Source: Erythrobacter longus
GTDB taxonomy: Bacteria; Pseudomonadota; Alphaproteobacteria; Sphingomonadales; Sphingomonadaceae
Length of the DNA: 64,000 bases
Direction: 5' to 3'
NCBI RefSeq assembly: GCF_000715015.1
Contig: NZ_JMIW01000001.1
Coordinates: 124,001 to 188,000, forward strand
The notes under the pieces are model-generated. The model saw nothing but the letters and a program-made list of their open reading frames with translations. It ran no database searches and was not told the origin of the DNA. This document shows, one piece after another, positions 53,679-63,515 of the stretch (positions are counted from its first letter, which is position 1; every line of letters starts with the position of its first letter). A program made the position numbers and the translations under genes.

Positions 53679-53692
53679 CGCAAAGCTTTGCG
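53679..53692. promoter_or_regulatory. Perfect 14-bp palindrome in the zapA-operon/tkt divergent region
   Basis: CGCAAAGCTTTGCG is a perfect dyad, and a further CTTTGCG half-site lies at 53650-53656. Both sit between the divergent small coiled-coil gene (-) and tkt (+), so an operator is possible. I know no regulator for it. Confidence 0.3.
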
Positions 53693-53904
53693 TGGCGCTG
53701 TTGATAAATGATCTGTGGTAGCGGTCGAATTTACCGCACGGTGTATCGATAGGCCCCCAAGTGTTGACCTGCCGGGACGGCTCAGCAATGGCCTTTCCAC
53801 AGCGGGTAGGGCTGCGAATCGCCGCGGATTTCCCGCTGATAAAATTTGCGTTCAACACCAAGCGCGCGCCGCCCAAGGCGCGCCAGCAGGAGCCGCTTAG
53901 TACC

Positions 53905-55917
53905 ATGACCATCGAGCCCGCCACGATTGATCCGGCCCGCCTACAGCCCATGGCCAATGCCATTCGTGCCTTGTCGATGGATGCGGTACAGGCTGCAAAC
54001 TCTGGCCACCCCGGTATGCCGATGGGCATGGCAGATGTGGCGACCGTGCTGCTTGACCGACATATGAAGTTTGACCCCGCGCGCCCTGATTGGGCCGACC
54101 GCGACCGCTTTGTGCTTTCGGCGGGCCACGGCTCGATGCTGATCTATTCGCTTCTCAACCTGTCAGGTTACGCGCGCCCGACGATGGAAGAAATCGCCAA
54201 CTTCCGCCAGCTTGGTTCTCCGTGCGCGGGCCACCCTGAAAACTTCCTGCTCGATGGGGTTGAATGCACCACCGGTCCATTGGGTCAGGGGCTTGCGATG
54301 GCGGTTGGCATGGCAATGGCCGAACGCCACCTCAATGCGAAGTTCGGCGATGAACTGGTGAACCACCGCACATGGGTTGTGGCTGGTGACGGGTGCCTGA
54401 TGGAAGGCATCAACCACGAGGCGATTGGCCTTGCCGGGCACCTGAAGCTTGGGCACCTTAATGTCCTTTGGGACGACAACGCGATCACGATTGATGGCGG
54501 CACGGATATGTCGACCAGCGAAGACATCTGCGCACGCTATGAGGCAACCGGATGGCACGTTGTGCGCTGTGATGGCCACGATTTTGCAAGCATTGATGCT
54601 GCGCTCGAAGAGGCCAAGGCCGACCCGCGCCCATCACTTGTCGCGTGCAAAACCATCATCGGCAAAGGCGCTCCCAACAAGCAAGGCACCAGCGCAACGC
54701 ACGGCGCGCCCCTTGGTCCTGAAGAGATTTCTGCTGCGCGCGATGTTCTTGGCTGGGATGCAGGACCTTTCACCGTGCCTGCGGATATCGAAGCGAATTG
54801 GCGCGCCGTTGGTGCCAAGGGCGCAGAAGCGAGTGCGGCCTGGGATGCGCGTCTTGCGGCGTCGGCGCACAAGGATGCGTTCGAGGCGCAAATGGTTGGT
54901 CCTTCTGCTGGCGCTGATGCGGCGCTTCAGGATTACATTCGCGGTCTTGCGGCAGAGCCCAAGAAGGTTGCCACGCGCAAGGCGTCTGAAATGGCGCTCG
55001 GGCCTCTCACCGAGAAACTGCCGCAGCTTATCGGCGGCTCAGCCGACTTGACCGGTTCCAACAACACCAAGACGCCTTCGACCACCCCGTTCATGGCGGA
55101 CGATTATTCGGGCCGCTATGTCTATTACGGCATTCGTGAATTTGGCATGGCAGCCGCGATGAACGGTATGGCGCTGCATGGCGGAGTGACCCCCTATGGC
55201 GGCACGTTCCTGATCTTCTCTGATTATTGCCGCAATGCAATCCGCCTGTCGGCGCTGCAACAAGTGGGCGCGATTTACGTCATGACCCATGACAGCATCG
55301 GCCTTGGCGAAGACGGTCCGACGCACCAGCCGATCGAGCAGGTGATGAGCCTTCGCCTGATCCCGAACCTTTTGACCTTCCGTCCGTGCGACACGATTGA
55401 AACCGCCGAGTGCTGGGCGCTCGCGATCAAATCAACCGAGACACCTTCGGTGCTGGCGCTTACCCGCCAAGGCTTGCCGCAATTGCGTGGCGAGGGTGAT
55501 GAGGCGTGGACCGGCGCGGACAACCGCTGCGCCAAGGGTGGCTATCGCCTCCAATCTGCCAAGGCTGCGCGCAAAGTCGTGCTGGTCGCTTCGGGCAGCG
55601 AAGTCGCGCTCGCCGCAGACTGCGCAGCCGCGCTTGAAGAGCAAGGTATCGGCACCGACGTCGTCTCCATGCCGTGCACCGAATTGTTCGACACGCAGGA
55701 TGCGGCCTACAAAGCGGACCTCCTGCCAAGCCATGCGCTGATCGTTTCGATTGAAGCGGGCGTCACCCAAGGGTGGGAGCGCTACACGGGACTCAGCGGC
55801 CTCAACATCGGGATCGACCGTTTCGGAGCGTCTGCTCCAGCGGATCAACTTTTCGCCAAATTCGGCCTCACTCCAGAGGCGATTGTTCCACAAATCCTCA
55901 ACAAATTGAGCAACTAA
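53905..55917 (+). CDS. tkt: Transketolase
   Basis: ThDP-dependent two-carbon transfer between ketose and aldose phosphates in the pentose phosphate pathway. 670 residues from the ATG at 53905, preceded by AGGAG at 53888-53892; frames upstream are not family-like. Seen are [28 protein letters not shown], the ThDP motif [15 protein letters not shown] to [19 protein letters not shown] and the catalytic-His region [20 protein letters not shown]. It opens the carbon cluster tkt-gap-pgk; 16 bases separate it from gap. Confidence 0.97.
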   Translation: MTIEPATIDPARLQPMANAIRALSMDAVQAANSGHPGMPMGMADVATVLLDRHMKFDPARPDWADRDRFVLSAGHGSMLIYSLLNLSGYARPTMEEIANFRQLGSPCAGHPENFLLDGVECTTGPLGQGLAMAVGMAMAERHLNAKFGDELVNHRTWVVAGDGCLMEGINHEAIGLAGHLKLGHLNVLWDDNAITIDGGTDMSTSEDICARYEATGWHVVRCDGHDFASIDAALEEAKADPRPSLVACKTIIGKGAPNKQGTSATHGAPLGPEEISAARDVLGWDAGPFTVPADIEANWRAVGAKGAEASAAWDARLAASAHKDAFEAQMVGPSAGADAALQDYIRGLAAEPKKVATRKASEMALGPLTEKLPQLIGGSADLTGSNNTKTPSTTPFMADDYSGRYVYYGIREFGMAAAMNGMALHGGVTPYGGTFLIFSDYCRNAIRLSALQQVGAIYVMTHDSIGLGEDGPTHQPIEQVMSLRLIPNLLTFRPCDTIETAECWALAIKSTETPSVLALTRQGLPQLRGEGDEAWTGADNRCAKGGYRLQSAKAARKVVLVASGSEVALAADCAAALEEQGIGTDVVSMPCTELFDTQDAAYKADLLPSHALIVSIEAGVTQGWERYTGLSGLNIGIDRFGASAPADQLFAKFGLTPEAIVPQILNKLSN

Positions 55918-55933
55918 GCAGGAAACCCTCATA

Positions 55934-56941
55934 ATGACGACTAAGGTTGCAATTAACGGTTTTGGCCGCATCGGCCGTCTCGTCGCCCGCGCCATCCTTG
56001 AGCGCAGCGATGACGATATGGAGCTGGTCTCGATCAACGATCTGGCCGACACCAAATCAAACGCTCTCCTTTTCCAATACGATTCAACGCATGGCCGTTT
56101 CCCCGGCACGGTTGAGGTCGAAGAAGGCGCAATCGTGGTCAACGGCCACCGCATCGCTGTGACTTCCGAGCGCGATCCGGCAAACCTCCCGCATGGCGAG
56201 CAGGGCGTGGACATCGTGCTGGAATGCACCGGTTTCTTCCAAAGCGACGAAGCCTGCCGCCCGCACCTCGCTGCTGGCGCGAAACGCGTTCTGATTTCTG
56301 CCCCTGCAAAGGGCGTTTCAGCAACCGTTGTTTACGGCGTGAACCATGATGTTCTGACCGCAGAAGACGTGATCGTTTCCAACGCAAGCTGCACCACCAA
56401 CTGCCTGTCGCCAATTGCCAAAGTGCTGAACGACACGGTCGGGATTGAGCGAGGCTTTATGACCACGGTCCACTCCTACACCAACGATCAGCGTATGCTC
56501 GATCAGATGCATAGCGATATGCGCCGTGCGCGGGGCGGGGCGCAAAATATGATCCCGACCACCACGGGTGCTGCTCGCGCCGTGGGTCTGGTTCTTCCAG
56601 AACTGGCGGGTAAACTCGACGGGTCTTCGATCCGCGTTCCGACACCAAACGTGAGCCTTGTCGACCTCGTGTTCCAACCGGGCCGTGACACGACAGCTGA
56701 GGAATTGAACGCAGCGCTTAAAGCGGCAGCCGAAGGTCCGATGAAGGGTGTTCTCGACTACACCACCGATCCGTTGGTGAGCAGCGACTTCAACCACCAT
56801 CCGGCAAGCTCGACCGTGGACAGTCTCGAAACCAGCGTGATGGAAGGCAAGCTTGCCCGCGTCGTCAGCTGGTATGATAACGAGTGGGGCTTCTCCAACC
56901 GCATGATCGACACCGCCAAAGTTATGGCGACGTTTTTGTAA
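55934..56941 (+). CDS. gap: Glyceraldehyde-3-phosphate dehydrogenase, type I
   Basis: Oxidises glyceraldehyde 3-phosphate with phosphate and NAD(P). 335 residues. Rossmann start [16 protein letters not shown], catalytic Cys153 in [17 protein letters not shown], the catalytic His region and the substrate-binding [20 protein letters not shown], and the closing [13 protein letters not shown]. The aspartate after the Rossmann strand (SINDLAD) suggests NAD preference. The next gene, pgk, acts on its product but is separated by a 190-base repeat-bearing spacer. Confidence 0.97.
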   Translation: MTTKVAINGFGRIGRLVARAILERSDDDMELVSINDLADTKSNALLFQYDSTHGRFPGTVEVEEGAIVVNGHRIAVTSERDPANLPHGEQGVDIVLECTGFFQSDEACRPHLAAGAKRVLISAPAKGVSATVVYGVNHDVLTAEDVIVSNASCTTNCLSPIAKVLNDTVGIERGFMTTVHSYTNDQRMLDQMHSDMRRARGGAQNMIPTTTGAARAVGLVLPELAGKLDGSSIRVPTPNVSLVDLVFQPGRDTTAEELNAALKAAAEGPMKGVLDYTTDPLVSSDFNHHPASSTVDSLETSVMEGKLARVVSWYDNEWGFSNRMIDTAKVMATFL

Positions 56942-56952
56942 GTCCACTTAAT

Positions 56953-57118
56953 CCCCTCCCGCCTGCGGGAGGGGCAGCGAGACTTGTGAGCTTGCTCACT
57001 AGTCGCAGCGGGGTGGGGCCCCCCCCGCCTGCGGGAGGGGCAGCGAGACTTGTGAGCTTGCTCACTAGTCGCAGCGGGGTGGGCCCACCCCCGACCCCTC
57101 CCGCAGGCGGGAGGGGAG
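56953..57118. repeat. Tandemly duplicated 66-bp palindromic repeat between gap and pgk, plus an inverted end copy
   Basis: Two head-to-tail units (about 56953-57018 and 57019-57084) begin with CCCCTCCCGCCTGCGGGAGGGG-like palindromes, then CAGCGAGACTTGTGAGCTTG, then CTCACTAGTCGCAGCGGGGTG, and share nearly every base. A third palindrome at 57096-57117 (CCCCTCCCGCAGGCGGGAGGGG) reads in the reverse orientation. The family also occurs at 21248-21269. Strong hairpins could attenuate transcription from gap into pgk or protect mRNA ends. Confidence 0.9.
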
Positions 57119-57130
57119 AAGGAGCAAAAA

Positions 57131-58330
57131 ATGGCCGCTTTCAAAACTCTCGATGATCTTGGCGATGTGACCGGCAAGGTTGCGCTGGTGCGCGTCGATT
57201 TGAACCTTCCGATGAAGGATGGCTCGGCCACTGACCTGACCCGTGCAGAGGCGGTGAAGCCGACCATTCTCGAGCTTTCGCAGAAGGGCGCGAAAGTCCT
57301 GCTGCTCGCGCACTTTGGCCGTCCCAAAGGGATGCGGTCGTCAATCTTGTCGACCAGCATGGTCGTGGGCGATGTCGAGACGGTTCTGGGCAAAGAGATC
57401 ATGTTCATCCCCGAGGTCTGTGGCCCGGTGGTCGAACAAACCCTCGGCATCCTTCGCAATGGCGACATCGGCCTTCTGGAGAACACCCGCTTTTGGCCGG
57501 GGGAAGAGGCGAATGATACAGAGTTCGCGCAAGCCATCGCGGCGCATGGCGATTTCTATGTGAACGACGCCTTCTCCGCCGCGCACCGCGCCCATGCGAC
57601 GACTGAGGCAATCGCCCATATCCTGCCGGCCTATGCTGGCCGCGCGATGGAAAAGGAGCTCAAAGCTCTCGATGCAGCGCTCGGCAATCCGCAAGCCCCC
57701 GTCGCAGCCGTTGTGGGCGGGGCGAAGGTTTCGACGAAGCTTGCCGTGCTTGAGAACCTGGTAGGCCGGGTTCAGCACCTCATTATCGGCGGCGGCATGG
57801 CCAACACCTTCCTCGCCGCGCGCGGGGTGGATGTGGGCAAATCGCTGTGTGAGCATGACCTTACCGATACCGCGTCAAAGATCATGGACGAAGCCGACCA
57901 TTCAGGCTGCACGGTCCATCTCCCATACGACGTTGTGGTGGCGAAGGAATTTGCGGCAAACCCTGCGTCCTTGCGCACCTGCAACGTCCATGAAGTTGCC
58001 GCAGACGAGATGATCCTCGATATTGGTCCGCAAGCCACCGAAGCGCTCGCCGATGTGCTCAAGACATGCCGCACGCTCGTATGGAACGGGCCGCTGGGCG
58101 CGTTTGAAACCGAGCCCTTCGACACCGCGACCATGTCGCTTGCCAATCATGTCGCTGCGCTCACCCTTGAAGAATCGCTGATCAGCGTTGCGGGGGGAGG
58201 GGACACGGTTGCCGCGCTTGCTCAGGCTGGCGTCACCGAGGACGTGACCTATATCTCCACCGCAGGCGGGGCATTCCTTGAGTGGATGGAGGGCAAAACC
58301 CTCCCCGGTGTTGCGGCTCTGGAAGGCTAG
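57131..58330 (+). CDS. pgk: Phosphoglycerate kinase
   Basis: Transfers phosphate from 1,3-bisphosphoglycerate to ADP. 399 residues, normal. The N-terminal triose site has VALVRVDLNLPMKDG, LLLAHFGRPKG and LENTRFWPGEE; the C-terminal nucleotide site has VVGGAKVSTKLAVLENL, TLVWNGPLGAFETEPF and SVAGGGDTVAAL. GGAG sits 8 bases before the ATG. Its Shine-Dalgarno abuts the palindromic repeat block, so hairpins there could influence its translation. Confidence 0.97.
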   Translation: MAAFKTLDDLGDVTGKVALVRVDLNLPMKDGSATDLTRAEAVKPTILELSQKGAKVLLLAHFGRPKGMRSSILSTSMVVGDVETVLGKEIMFIPEVCGPVVEQTLGILRNGDIGLLENTRFWPGEEANDTEFAQAIAAHGDFYVNDAFSAAHRAHATTEAIAHILPAYAGRAMEKELKALDAALGNPQAPVAAVVGGAKVSTKLAVLENLVGRVQHLIIGGGMANTFLAARGVDVGKSLCEHDLTDTASKIMDEADHSGCTVHLPYDVVVAKEFAANPASLRTCNVHEVAADEMILDIGPQATEALADVLKTCRTLVWNGPLGAFETEPFDTATMSLANHVAALTLEESLISVAGGGDTVAALAQAGVTEDVTYISTAGGAFLEWMEGKTLPGVAALEG

Positions 58331-58331
58331 C

Positions 58332-58760
58332 ATGAGCAGAATTCAGGCCGAACTTGAGGTCGACGAAACGCGCCTGATGCGTGCGTGGATGAACCGCGAC
58401 GCAGACGAGGTGCGCGCGGTTGTTGCCCGAAATTGCCTGATGCTGTTCGGCACGCAGCCGCCTGCGCTGCTTGACCGGCCAAGTTTTCTGGCCGGGCTCG
58501 ATCGCGGGCTCCAATGCAAGGGTTTTCGCTTTCATGAAGCCACGGTTCGCAGATATGGCGCGACTGCGTGGTATTGCGGCCAGGTCGATATCGAGCTGAA
58601 AATCGGCGGCAACGATTGGTCCGGCACCTTCCTTTTGACCGATCTGTGGCGGCGCGGAACGATCAAGCGCAAGTGGCAATTGGCCGAGCGCTCTCTTGCC
58701 CCGACAGACCCCGATACGAAGCTGTGCGATGCCATTCGCGCGCTGCAATTGTGGCGTTGA
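58332..58760 (+). CDS. NTF2-like (SnoaL/DUF4440-type) protein of unknown function
   Basis: 142 residues from the ATG at 58332, one base after the pgk stop. The opening DETRLMRAWMNRDADEVRAVV and strands QPPALLDRPSFLAGLDRGLQ and TAWYCGQVDIELKIGG fit the cone-shaped NTF2 fold used by SnoaL and DUF4440 proteins. No active-site residues can be named. Its tight link to pgk points to cotranscription with the glycolytic genes. It may bind a small metabolite; this is inference. Confidence 0.6.
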   Translation: MSRIQAELEVDETRLMRAWMNRDADEVRAVVARNCLMLFGTQPPALLDRPSFLAGLDRGLQCKGFRFHEATVRRYGATAWYCGQVDIELKIGGNDWSGTFLLTDLWRRGTIKRKWQLAERSLAPTDPDTKLCDAIRALQLWR

Positions 58761-58785
58761 TGCGCCTATCCAAGGAACTCTGAAA

Positions 58786-59244
58786 ATGACCGAGCAGAAA
58801 ACCGAATACGGTTATGGCAACGCTGTCGAATGCAAGGAAGGCGAGTTTGCGGGATGGTACCATTGGAACCACGATCCCTATGAAACGCGGTCCGGCCCGT
58901 TCTACATGCGCCGCGAGGATGACGGATCGTATCTCAGCGCCTTTCGCGCCGAAGAAAAGCACATGAACGGTGCAGGGTCGATGCATGGCGGATGCCTGAT
59001 GACTTTTGCCGATTTTGCGCTGTTCGCAATCGCGACCGATGAAATGCGCGACCAGATGGGCGTGACAATGAACCTGTCCAGCGATTTTCTGGGCGGGGCA
59101 CAGCCTGGTGCCTTGATGGAAGCGCGCGGCGAAGTGACACGCGGCGGCGGTAAGACTATTTTTATCAGAGGCCTGATAACGGGTGACGGCGCGCCGGTGC
59201 TCAGCTTTACCGGCATTATTCGCAAGTTCTCCAAACGGCCTTGA
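58786..59244 (+). CDS. PaaI-family acyl-CoA thioesterase
   Basis: 152 residues forming one hotdog domain. The motif MNGAGSMHGGCLMTFADFALF is the PaaI/DUF4442-type catalytic segment (HGG followed by Asp). MNLSSDFLGGAQPGALMEARG is the strand pair that carries CoA contacts. The ATG at 58786 has AAGGA upstream. A second hotdog gene of the same type is at 6286-6714 but the two are only distantly alike. Substrate unknown; it lies between the pgk unit and fba. Confidence 0.85.
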   Translation: MTEQKTEYGYGNAVECKEGEFAGWYHWNHDPYETRSGPFYMRREDDGSYLSAFRAEEKHMNGAGSMHGGCLMTFADFALFAIATDEMRDQMGVTMNLSSDFLGGAQPGALMEARGEVTRGGGKTIFIRGLITGDGAPVLSFTGIIRKFSKRP

Positions 59245-59330
59245 GAAGCCCGGTTGCTCGTTACGGGCGGCATGGCTAAAGGGCACGAAACACTCACGCA
59301 TACGAATGCAAGGGCAGGGACCTTTTCACG

Positions 59331-60221
59331 ATGAACACTCAAGAGATGACAGCCAAAATTGCAACCGGCGAAGGCTTTATCGCAGCGCTTGACCAATCGG
59401 GCGGCTCAACTCCCAAAGCTTTGCGTGGCTACGGTGTCGAAGATGGCGAATGGTCAGGTGATGACGAAATGTTCGCTCAAATCCACAATATGCGCGCCCG
59501 CGTCATCACCTCGCCATGCTTTTCCAGCGGTAAGGTGATTGGCGCTATCCTGTTTGAAAAAACGATGGATGGGCAAGTCGATGGCAAGTCCACTGCCGAT
59601 GCATTGAAAGCGCGCGGCATTGTGCCTTTCATCAAGGTTGATCAGGGTCTCGCCGACGAAGAAAACGGTGCGCAAATGATGAAGCCTTTGGACAAGCTTC
59701 CAGCGCTGCTCGAAAAGTCGGTTGGTTACGGCATGTTCGGCACCAAAATGCGTTCGGTCATCAAATCTGCCAACGCGCAAGGGATCGCCGCCGTGGTGGC
59801 TCAGCAGTTCGAAGTCGGCAATCAGATCGCAGACGCAGGGCTTATGCCGATGCTTGAGCCTGAGTTCGACATTACGGCGGACGACCGCGAGGCGGGCGAA
59901 GATATTCTGCTGGCCGAAATCATGAAGGGTCTGGACGCTTTGCCAGAGGGCCGCAAGGTCATGCTAAAGCTGTCTATCCCGGTAAAACCGGGTCATTACA
60001 CCCCGGCAATCGAGCACCCCAATGTGCTGCGCGTGGTGGCATTGTCGGGCGGTTACTCAACCGATGACGCCTGCGATTGCCTCGCCAAGAACCCCGGCAT
60101 GATCGCAAGCTTTAGCCGCGGGCTTTTGCAGGACCTTCGCAAAACCCAATCGGACGGTGAGTTTGATGACGCTTTGAGCAGGGCAATCGATAAAATCCAG
60201 GCAGCCAGCGTCGCGGGATAG
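59331..60221 (+). CDS. fba: Class I fructose-bisphosphate aldolase
   Basis: Reversible aldol cleavage of fructose 1,6-bisphosphate through a Schiff base. 296 residues, of the short bacterial class I type related to the Staphylococcus enzyme. Seen are FIAALDQSGGSTPKALRGYGV, GAILFEKTMDGQ, KVDQGLADEENG, KVMLKLSIPVKPGHY (the Schiff-base Lys lies in this strand) and RVVALSGGYSTDDA. No metal ligands of class II enzymes occur. It completes a tkt-gap-pgk-fba set for carbon cycling. Confidence 0.95.
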   Translation: MNTQEMTAKIATGEGFIAALDQSGGSTPKALRGYGVEDGEWSGDDEMFAQIHNMRARVITSPCFSSGKVIGAILFEKTMDGQVDGKSTADALKARGIVPFIKVDQGLADEENGAQMMKPLDKLPALLEKSVGYGMFGTKMRSVIKSANAQGIAAVVAQQFEVGNQIADAGLMPMLEPEFDITADDREAGEDILLAEIMKGLDALPEGRKVMLKLSIPVKPGHYTPAIEHPNVLRVVALSGGYSTDDACDCLAKNPGMIASFSRGLLQDLRKTQSDGEFDDALSRAIDKIQAASVAG

Positions 60222-60231
60222 TGCTTGCTTG

Positions 60232-60708
60232 ATGAGCGACACCGAGAGATTTCCCTATCACCAAGGCATCGCGCCCATGATGTGGGCGCTCTTCGCCCTC
60301 TCGCTTATTGAATTGGTGGTGGTGCACATTTTTGTCGCGCTCAAATGGCCGGTTATCGGGTGGACGCTCACCACGATCTCGGCTCTTGGAGCAATCTGGC
60401 TTGTTTGGTGGATATTTTCCCTCAAACGCCTGCCCCATGAACTGCGCGATGGTGCCCTTACGCTGCGGCTTGGGACGCTTAAAAGCGTTGAAGTCGCGCT
60501 CGACAATGTGATCGCCATCAAATCCACATGGGAACAGGGGGCGCATGATGACAAGGCGAGCCTTAATTTGGCGGCCATTGCCTATCCCAACCGTTGTCTT
60601 GATCTGAAAGAGCCGATCGAGAAGGGCAAAGCGCGTGTCTTCATTCGCTGTGATGATCCTGCATCTTTCGATTTGATCATGCGAAATCATGGATTTGCGA
60701 TTGATTGA
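60232..60708 (+). CDS. Membrane protein with a PH-like C-terminal domain, function unknown
   Basis: 158 residues. Two transmembrane helices (ALFALSLIELVVVHIFVALK and WTLTTISALGAIWLVWWIF) are followed by a soluble ~95-residue part beginning LKRLPHELRDGALTLRLGTLKSV. The pattern of two helices plus a strand-rich domain resembles bacterial PH (YdbT-type) proteins, though I cannot confirm it. It follows fba by 10 bases and precedes thiE by 46, so it shares their transcript. Confidence 0.7.
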   Translation: MSDTERFPYHQGIAPMMWALFALSLIELVVVHIFVALKWPVIGWTLTTISALGAIWLVWWIFSLKRLPHELRDGALTLRLGTLKSVEVALDNVIAIKSTWEQGAHDDKASLNLAAIAYPNRCLDLKEPIEKGKARVFIRCDDPASFDLIMRNHGFAID

Positions 60709-60754
60709 GCAAAGGCGGCTTGGCGTGGGCTCTAAGGATGGCTAAGCGCAAGCC

Positions 60755-61390
60755 ATGACGGACACCCAGCTTTACCTGATCTCCCCGCTAGACGTTGGCG
60801 GCGACTTTCCCACTCGGCTTGAGCGCGCGCTTGAGGCGGGCAAGGGTTTTGTGACTGCTTTTCAGTTTCGGGTGAAGGGCATTGCTGACCAACACGAAGC
60901 GGCGCGCCTTGCGGCGCCCTTGCAGGAAATTTGCGCCGCGCATGATGTGGCCTTCATCGTCAATGACAGCGTTGCGCTTGCCAAACGGTTGAAGGCGGAC
61001 GGCGTGCATTTGGGACAGGATGACGGCGATCCAAGGGACGCGCGCGAAGAGCTTGGCCGTGATGCGCAGATCGGTGTGACCTGTCACGCGAGCAAGCATC
61101 TTGCGATGGAAGCGGGCGAGGCGGGCGCGGACTATGTCGCCTTTGGCGCTTTCTTTGAAAGCTCGACCAAGGATAAGGGGGACGCAGAGCGGGCCACGAC
61201 TGAGACAATCGAGTTTTGGACAAAGCTTTTCGAAATCCCGGTGGTCGCAATCGGCGGCATTACCCCTGAAAATTGCGCACCCTTGGTGGCTGCGGGCGCT
61301 GATTTTCTGGCAGTCTCAGGCGCGGTTTGGAATGGCGATGAGAGCAAGGCCATTATTGCATTCAAGGAAGCGATCAAAGCGGCGCGATAA
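60755..61390 (+). CDS. thiE: Thiamine-phosphate synthase
   Basis: Joins the HMP-pyrophosphate and thiazole-phosphate halves of thiamine. 211 residues, a TIM barrel of normal length. Typical parts are AFQFRVKGIADQHE, FIVNDSVALAKRLKADGVHLGQDD (substrate and metal site), IGVTCHASKHLAMEAG and PVVAIGGITPENCAPLVAAGADFLAVSGA. No TPP riboswitch is apparent in front, so it is probably read from the upstream genes. Thiamine diphosphate is the cofactor of tkt and of BCKDH E1 in this window. Confidence 0.93.
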   Translation: MTDTQLYLISPLDVGGDFPTRLERALEAGKGFVTAFQFRVKGIADQHEAARLAAPLQEICAAHDVAFIVNDSVALAKRLKADGVHLGQDDGDPRDAREELGRDAQIGVTCHASKHLAMEAGEAGADYVAFGAFFESSTKDKGDAERATTETIEFWTKLFEIPVVAIGGITPENCAPLVAAGADFLAVSGAVWNGDESKAIIAFKEAIKAAR

Positions 61391-61399
61391 CGCCAAGTG

Positions 61400-61825
61400 T
61401 CAGCGTCGGCGGTCGGCAAGCCTGGTGCAAAGAAGGTCGCCGTGATTGCCCTTTGCATCCGCTTTGCGCAGCTGGTTTTCACCAACACGCTTAAAACGCT
61501 CGCCATTCTTTGGGCCAGCGGTGAAGGTCAGATTGTCGCCGCGAAGAATATACGTGCCTTCGCCCGCATCACTGCGGTAGCGCGAGGCGGTGCTGATGCT
61601 AAATCCTTGCGCCTTCACAACTTCATATGCGCGACCACTCGCATCGCCCGGCAAAGCGCATTCATAATTCCCGTGGGGCATCGTGCGCAGCATGCCGCCT
61701 GCGGGAACATCAGCCGTAGCTGGAGGCGCGATCAGCTGCCCTTGGTCCAGCTGCGAAATCACAGGTCCAGCCGTCGCAACAACTGCGCCCGTCATAGCCA
61801 GGAGTATGATGAAGAGGGTTCTCAT
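61400..61825 (-). CDS. Secreted protein of unknown function
   Basis: 141 residues. Starts with a signal (MRTLFIILLAMTGAVVATAG) and continues with a small domain containing MPHGNYECALPGDASGRAYEV and YRSDAGEGTYILRGDNLTF, with two Cys that could form a disulphide (Cys of YECALP and LLCTRL). Looks like a conserved periplasmic protein of Erythrobacteraceae placed next to efp. No catalytic motif. It converges with thiE, whose stop is 9 bases away. Confidence 0.75.
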   Translation of the reverse strand: MRTLFIILLAMTGAVVATAGPVISQLDQGQLIAPPATADVPAGGMLRTMPHGNYECALPGDASGRAYEVVKAQGFSISTASRYRSDAGEGTYILRGDNLTFTAGPKNGERFKRVGENQLRKADAKGNHGDLLCTRLADRRR

Positions 61826-62082
61826 GTTTCGCTTCTGTAACCGATGGGAGCTTTACTACCGATTTACCGTAAGCGCGGCCAGCGCATTAACCGTAAAATC
61901 GTGCATCTTGGGTTGAGCCTGACCGCACAATCCTTTTAGGGCGGCCCAATAATACCCGTCCAATATCCACTGTGCTTGCCCATGCAGGCGAGAGCGGCTA
62001 TTGGCGCGCATTGATTTTTTACAAGAAGTGCGCGTTTCAACCAAGCGACTGCGCTTCGCCATTTTTCGAAAGCATTGATCTC

Positions 62083-62646
62083 ATGAAAATCAGCGGCGTC
62101 GACATCCGTCCCGGCAATATCATTGAGTATGAAAAAGGCATCTGGAAGGTTGCCAAAATCCAGCATACCCAGCCCGGCAAAGGCGGCGCGTATATGCAGG
62201 TCGAGATGAAGAACCTTCAGGATGGCCGCAAAACCAATGTGCGCTTCCGCAGCGCCGATACGGTCGAGAAGGTGCGCCTCGATACGCAGGAATACCAATT
62301 CCTTTATGAAGACGGCGATATGCTCGTCTTCATGGACACGAACACCTATGAGCAGATCAATCTGCCCAACGATCTTTTGGGCGATGCGCGTGCGTTCTTG
62401 CAGGACGGGATGCAGGTCATGCTTGAGCTGTGGGAAGAAAAACCCATCAGCTTGGCTTTGCCGCCGCAAATCGAGGCTGAAATCGTCGAAGCAGACGCAG
62501 TGGTCAAAGGCCAGACCGCCTCGTCCAGCTACAAGCCTGCCGTGCTCGACAATGGCGTTCGCATCATGGTTCCGCCGCATATCGAAAGCGGCACGCGCAT
62601 CATCGTTGATGTGTATGAGCAAACCTACGTCGGCAAAGCGAGCTAA
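62083..62646 (+). CDS. efp: Elongation factor P
   Basis: Relieves ribosome stalling at polyproline stretches. 187 residues from the ATG at 62083; three OB-like domains. The modifiable loop is [11 protein letters not shown] with Lys33 at the tip, equivalent to Lys34 of E. coli EF-P (beta-lysylated by EpmA/EpmB), while other clades use Arg. Also seen are [26 protein letters not shown] and [19 protein letters not shown]. suhB follows after 5 bases. Confidence 0.97.
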   Translation: MKISGVDIRPGNIIEYEKGIWKVAKIQHTQPGKGGAYMQVEMKNLQDGRKTNVRFRSADTVEKVRLDTQEYQFLYEDGDMLVFMDTNTYEQINLPNDLLGDARAFLQDGMQVMLELWEEKPISLALPPQIEAEIVEADAVVKGQTASSSYKPAVLDNGVRIMVPPHIESGTRIIVDVYEQTYVGKAS

Positions 62647-62651
62647 CCACT

Positions 62652-63470
62652 ATGTCGATGTTTTCAGGCCTTATCCGCGTGATGGAGCGCGCCGCTCGCA
62701 AAGCGGGTGGGCGTTTGCGCCGCGATTTTGGCGAAGTTGAACACTTGCAGGTGAGCCGCAAGGGCCCTGCGGATTTCGTCTCCAAAGCCGATATGCGTGC
62801 AGAACGCGCGATCTATGATGAGCTTCTCCATGCACGCCCTGACTGGGGCTTTGTGATGGAAGAAGCGGGCGTGATCGAAGGGGCACCAGACAAGCCGCGC
62901 TGGATCGTCGATCCGTTGGACGGCACCTCCAATTTCCTCCACGGCATCCCGCATTTCGCGATCAGCATCGCAGTGCAGGAACCGCGCATTGACGGCAAAG
63001 GTTGGGGCGAGGTGACTGCCGGCCTCATCTACAACCCTATCAATGATCAAACCTATTGGGCAGAAAAAACCCGTGGTGCATGGCTTCAGGATGCGCGTCT
63101 TCGCGTTTCTGCCCGCCGCCATTTGTCTGACGCACTGATCGCCACCGGCATCCCGTTTCAGGGCCATGGAGACTTCGCTGAATGGAGCCGCATTTACGGT
63201 GCCATCGGTCAGGAAGTGGCTGGCATTCGCCGCTTTGGCGCAGCGTCGCTTGATCTGGCGTATGTTGCGCAAGGGCGATTTGACGGCTTTTGGGAAAGCG
63301 ATCTCAACGATTGGGACACGGCTGCTGGGTGTTTGCTGGTGCGCGAGGCTGGCGGATTTGTGTCCGACTATCGCGGGCGTTCTGAACAGATCCATTCAAA
63401 GCAGGTTCTGGCGGCGAACGATGCGCTGCACTCCAAACTGCACAAAATTCTAGCGGGAGCCTTGCGATAA
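62652..63470 (+). CDS. suhB: Inositol-1-monophosphatase (SuhB-like)
   Basis: 272 residues, Mg-dependent. Motifs: FVSKADMRAER, FVMEEAGVIEG (GEE-like acid), WIVDPLDGTSNFLHGIPHF (DPxDGT) and ESDLNDWDTAAGCLLVREAGG (WDxAAG). The regular positions and full length support real activity. The known SuhB also acts as a factor in rRNA antitermination; whether this one does is not visible. It is coupled to efp and precedes tRNA-Leu. The second IMPase gene at 21284-22096 is less similar to SuhB. Confidence 0.9.
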   Translation: MSMFSGLIRVMERAARKAGGRLRRDFGEVEHLQVSRKGPADFVSKADMRAERAIYDELLHARPDWGFVMEEAGVIEGAPDKPRWIVDPLDGTSNFLHGIPHFAISIAVQEPRIDGKGWGEVTAGLIYNPINDQTYWAEKTRGAWLQDARLRVSARRHLSDALIATGIPFQGHGDFAEWSRIYGAIGQEVAGIRRFGAASLDLAYVAQGRFDGFWESDLNDWDTAAGCLLVREAGGFVSDYRGRSEQIHSKQVLAANDALHSKLHKILAGALR

Positions 63471-63515
63471 GGTCCAAGCCTCGCTAACAGCGCGCTTCTG
63501 CGTTCTCGCAGGCGT

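Noticed and set aside
56953-57118. CRISPR array
   Set aside because: Units are adjacent palindromic repeats without unique spacers of constant length, and no cas genes are present.
60709-60754. TPP riboswitch ahead of thiE
   Set aside because: Only 46 bases separate thiE from the previous gene and no THI-box sequence is visible.
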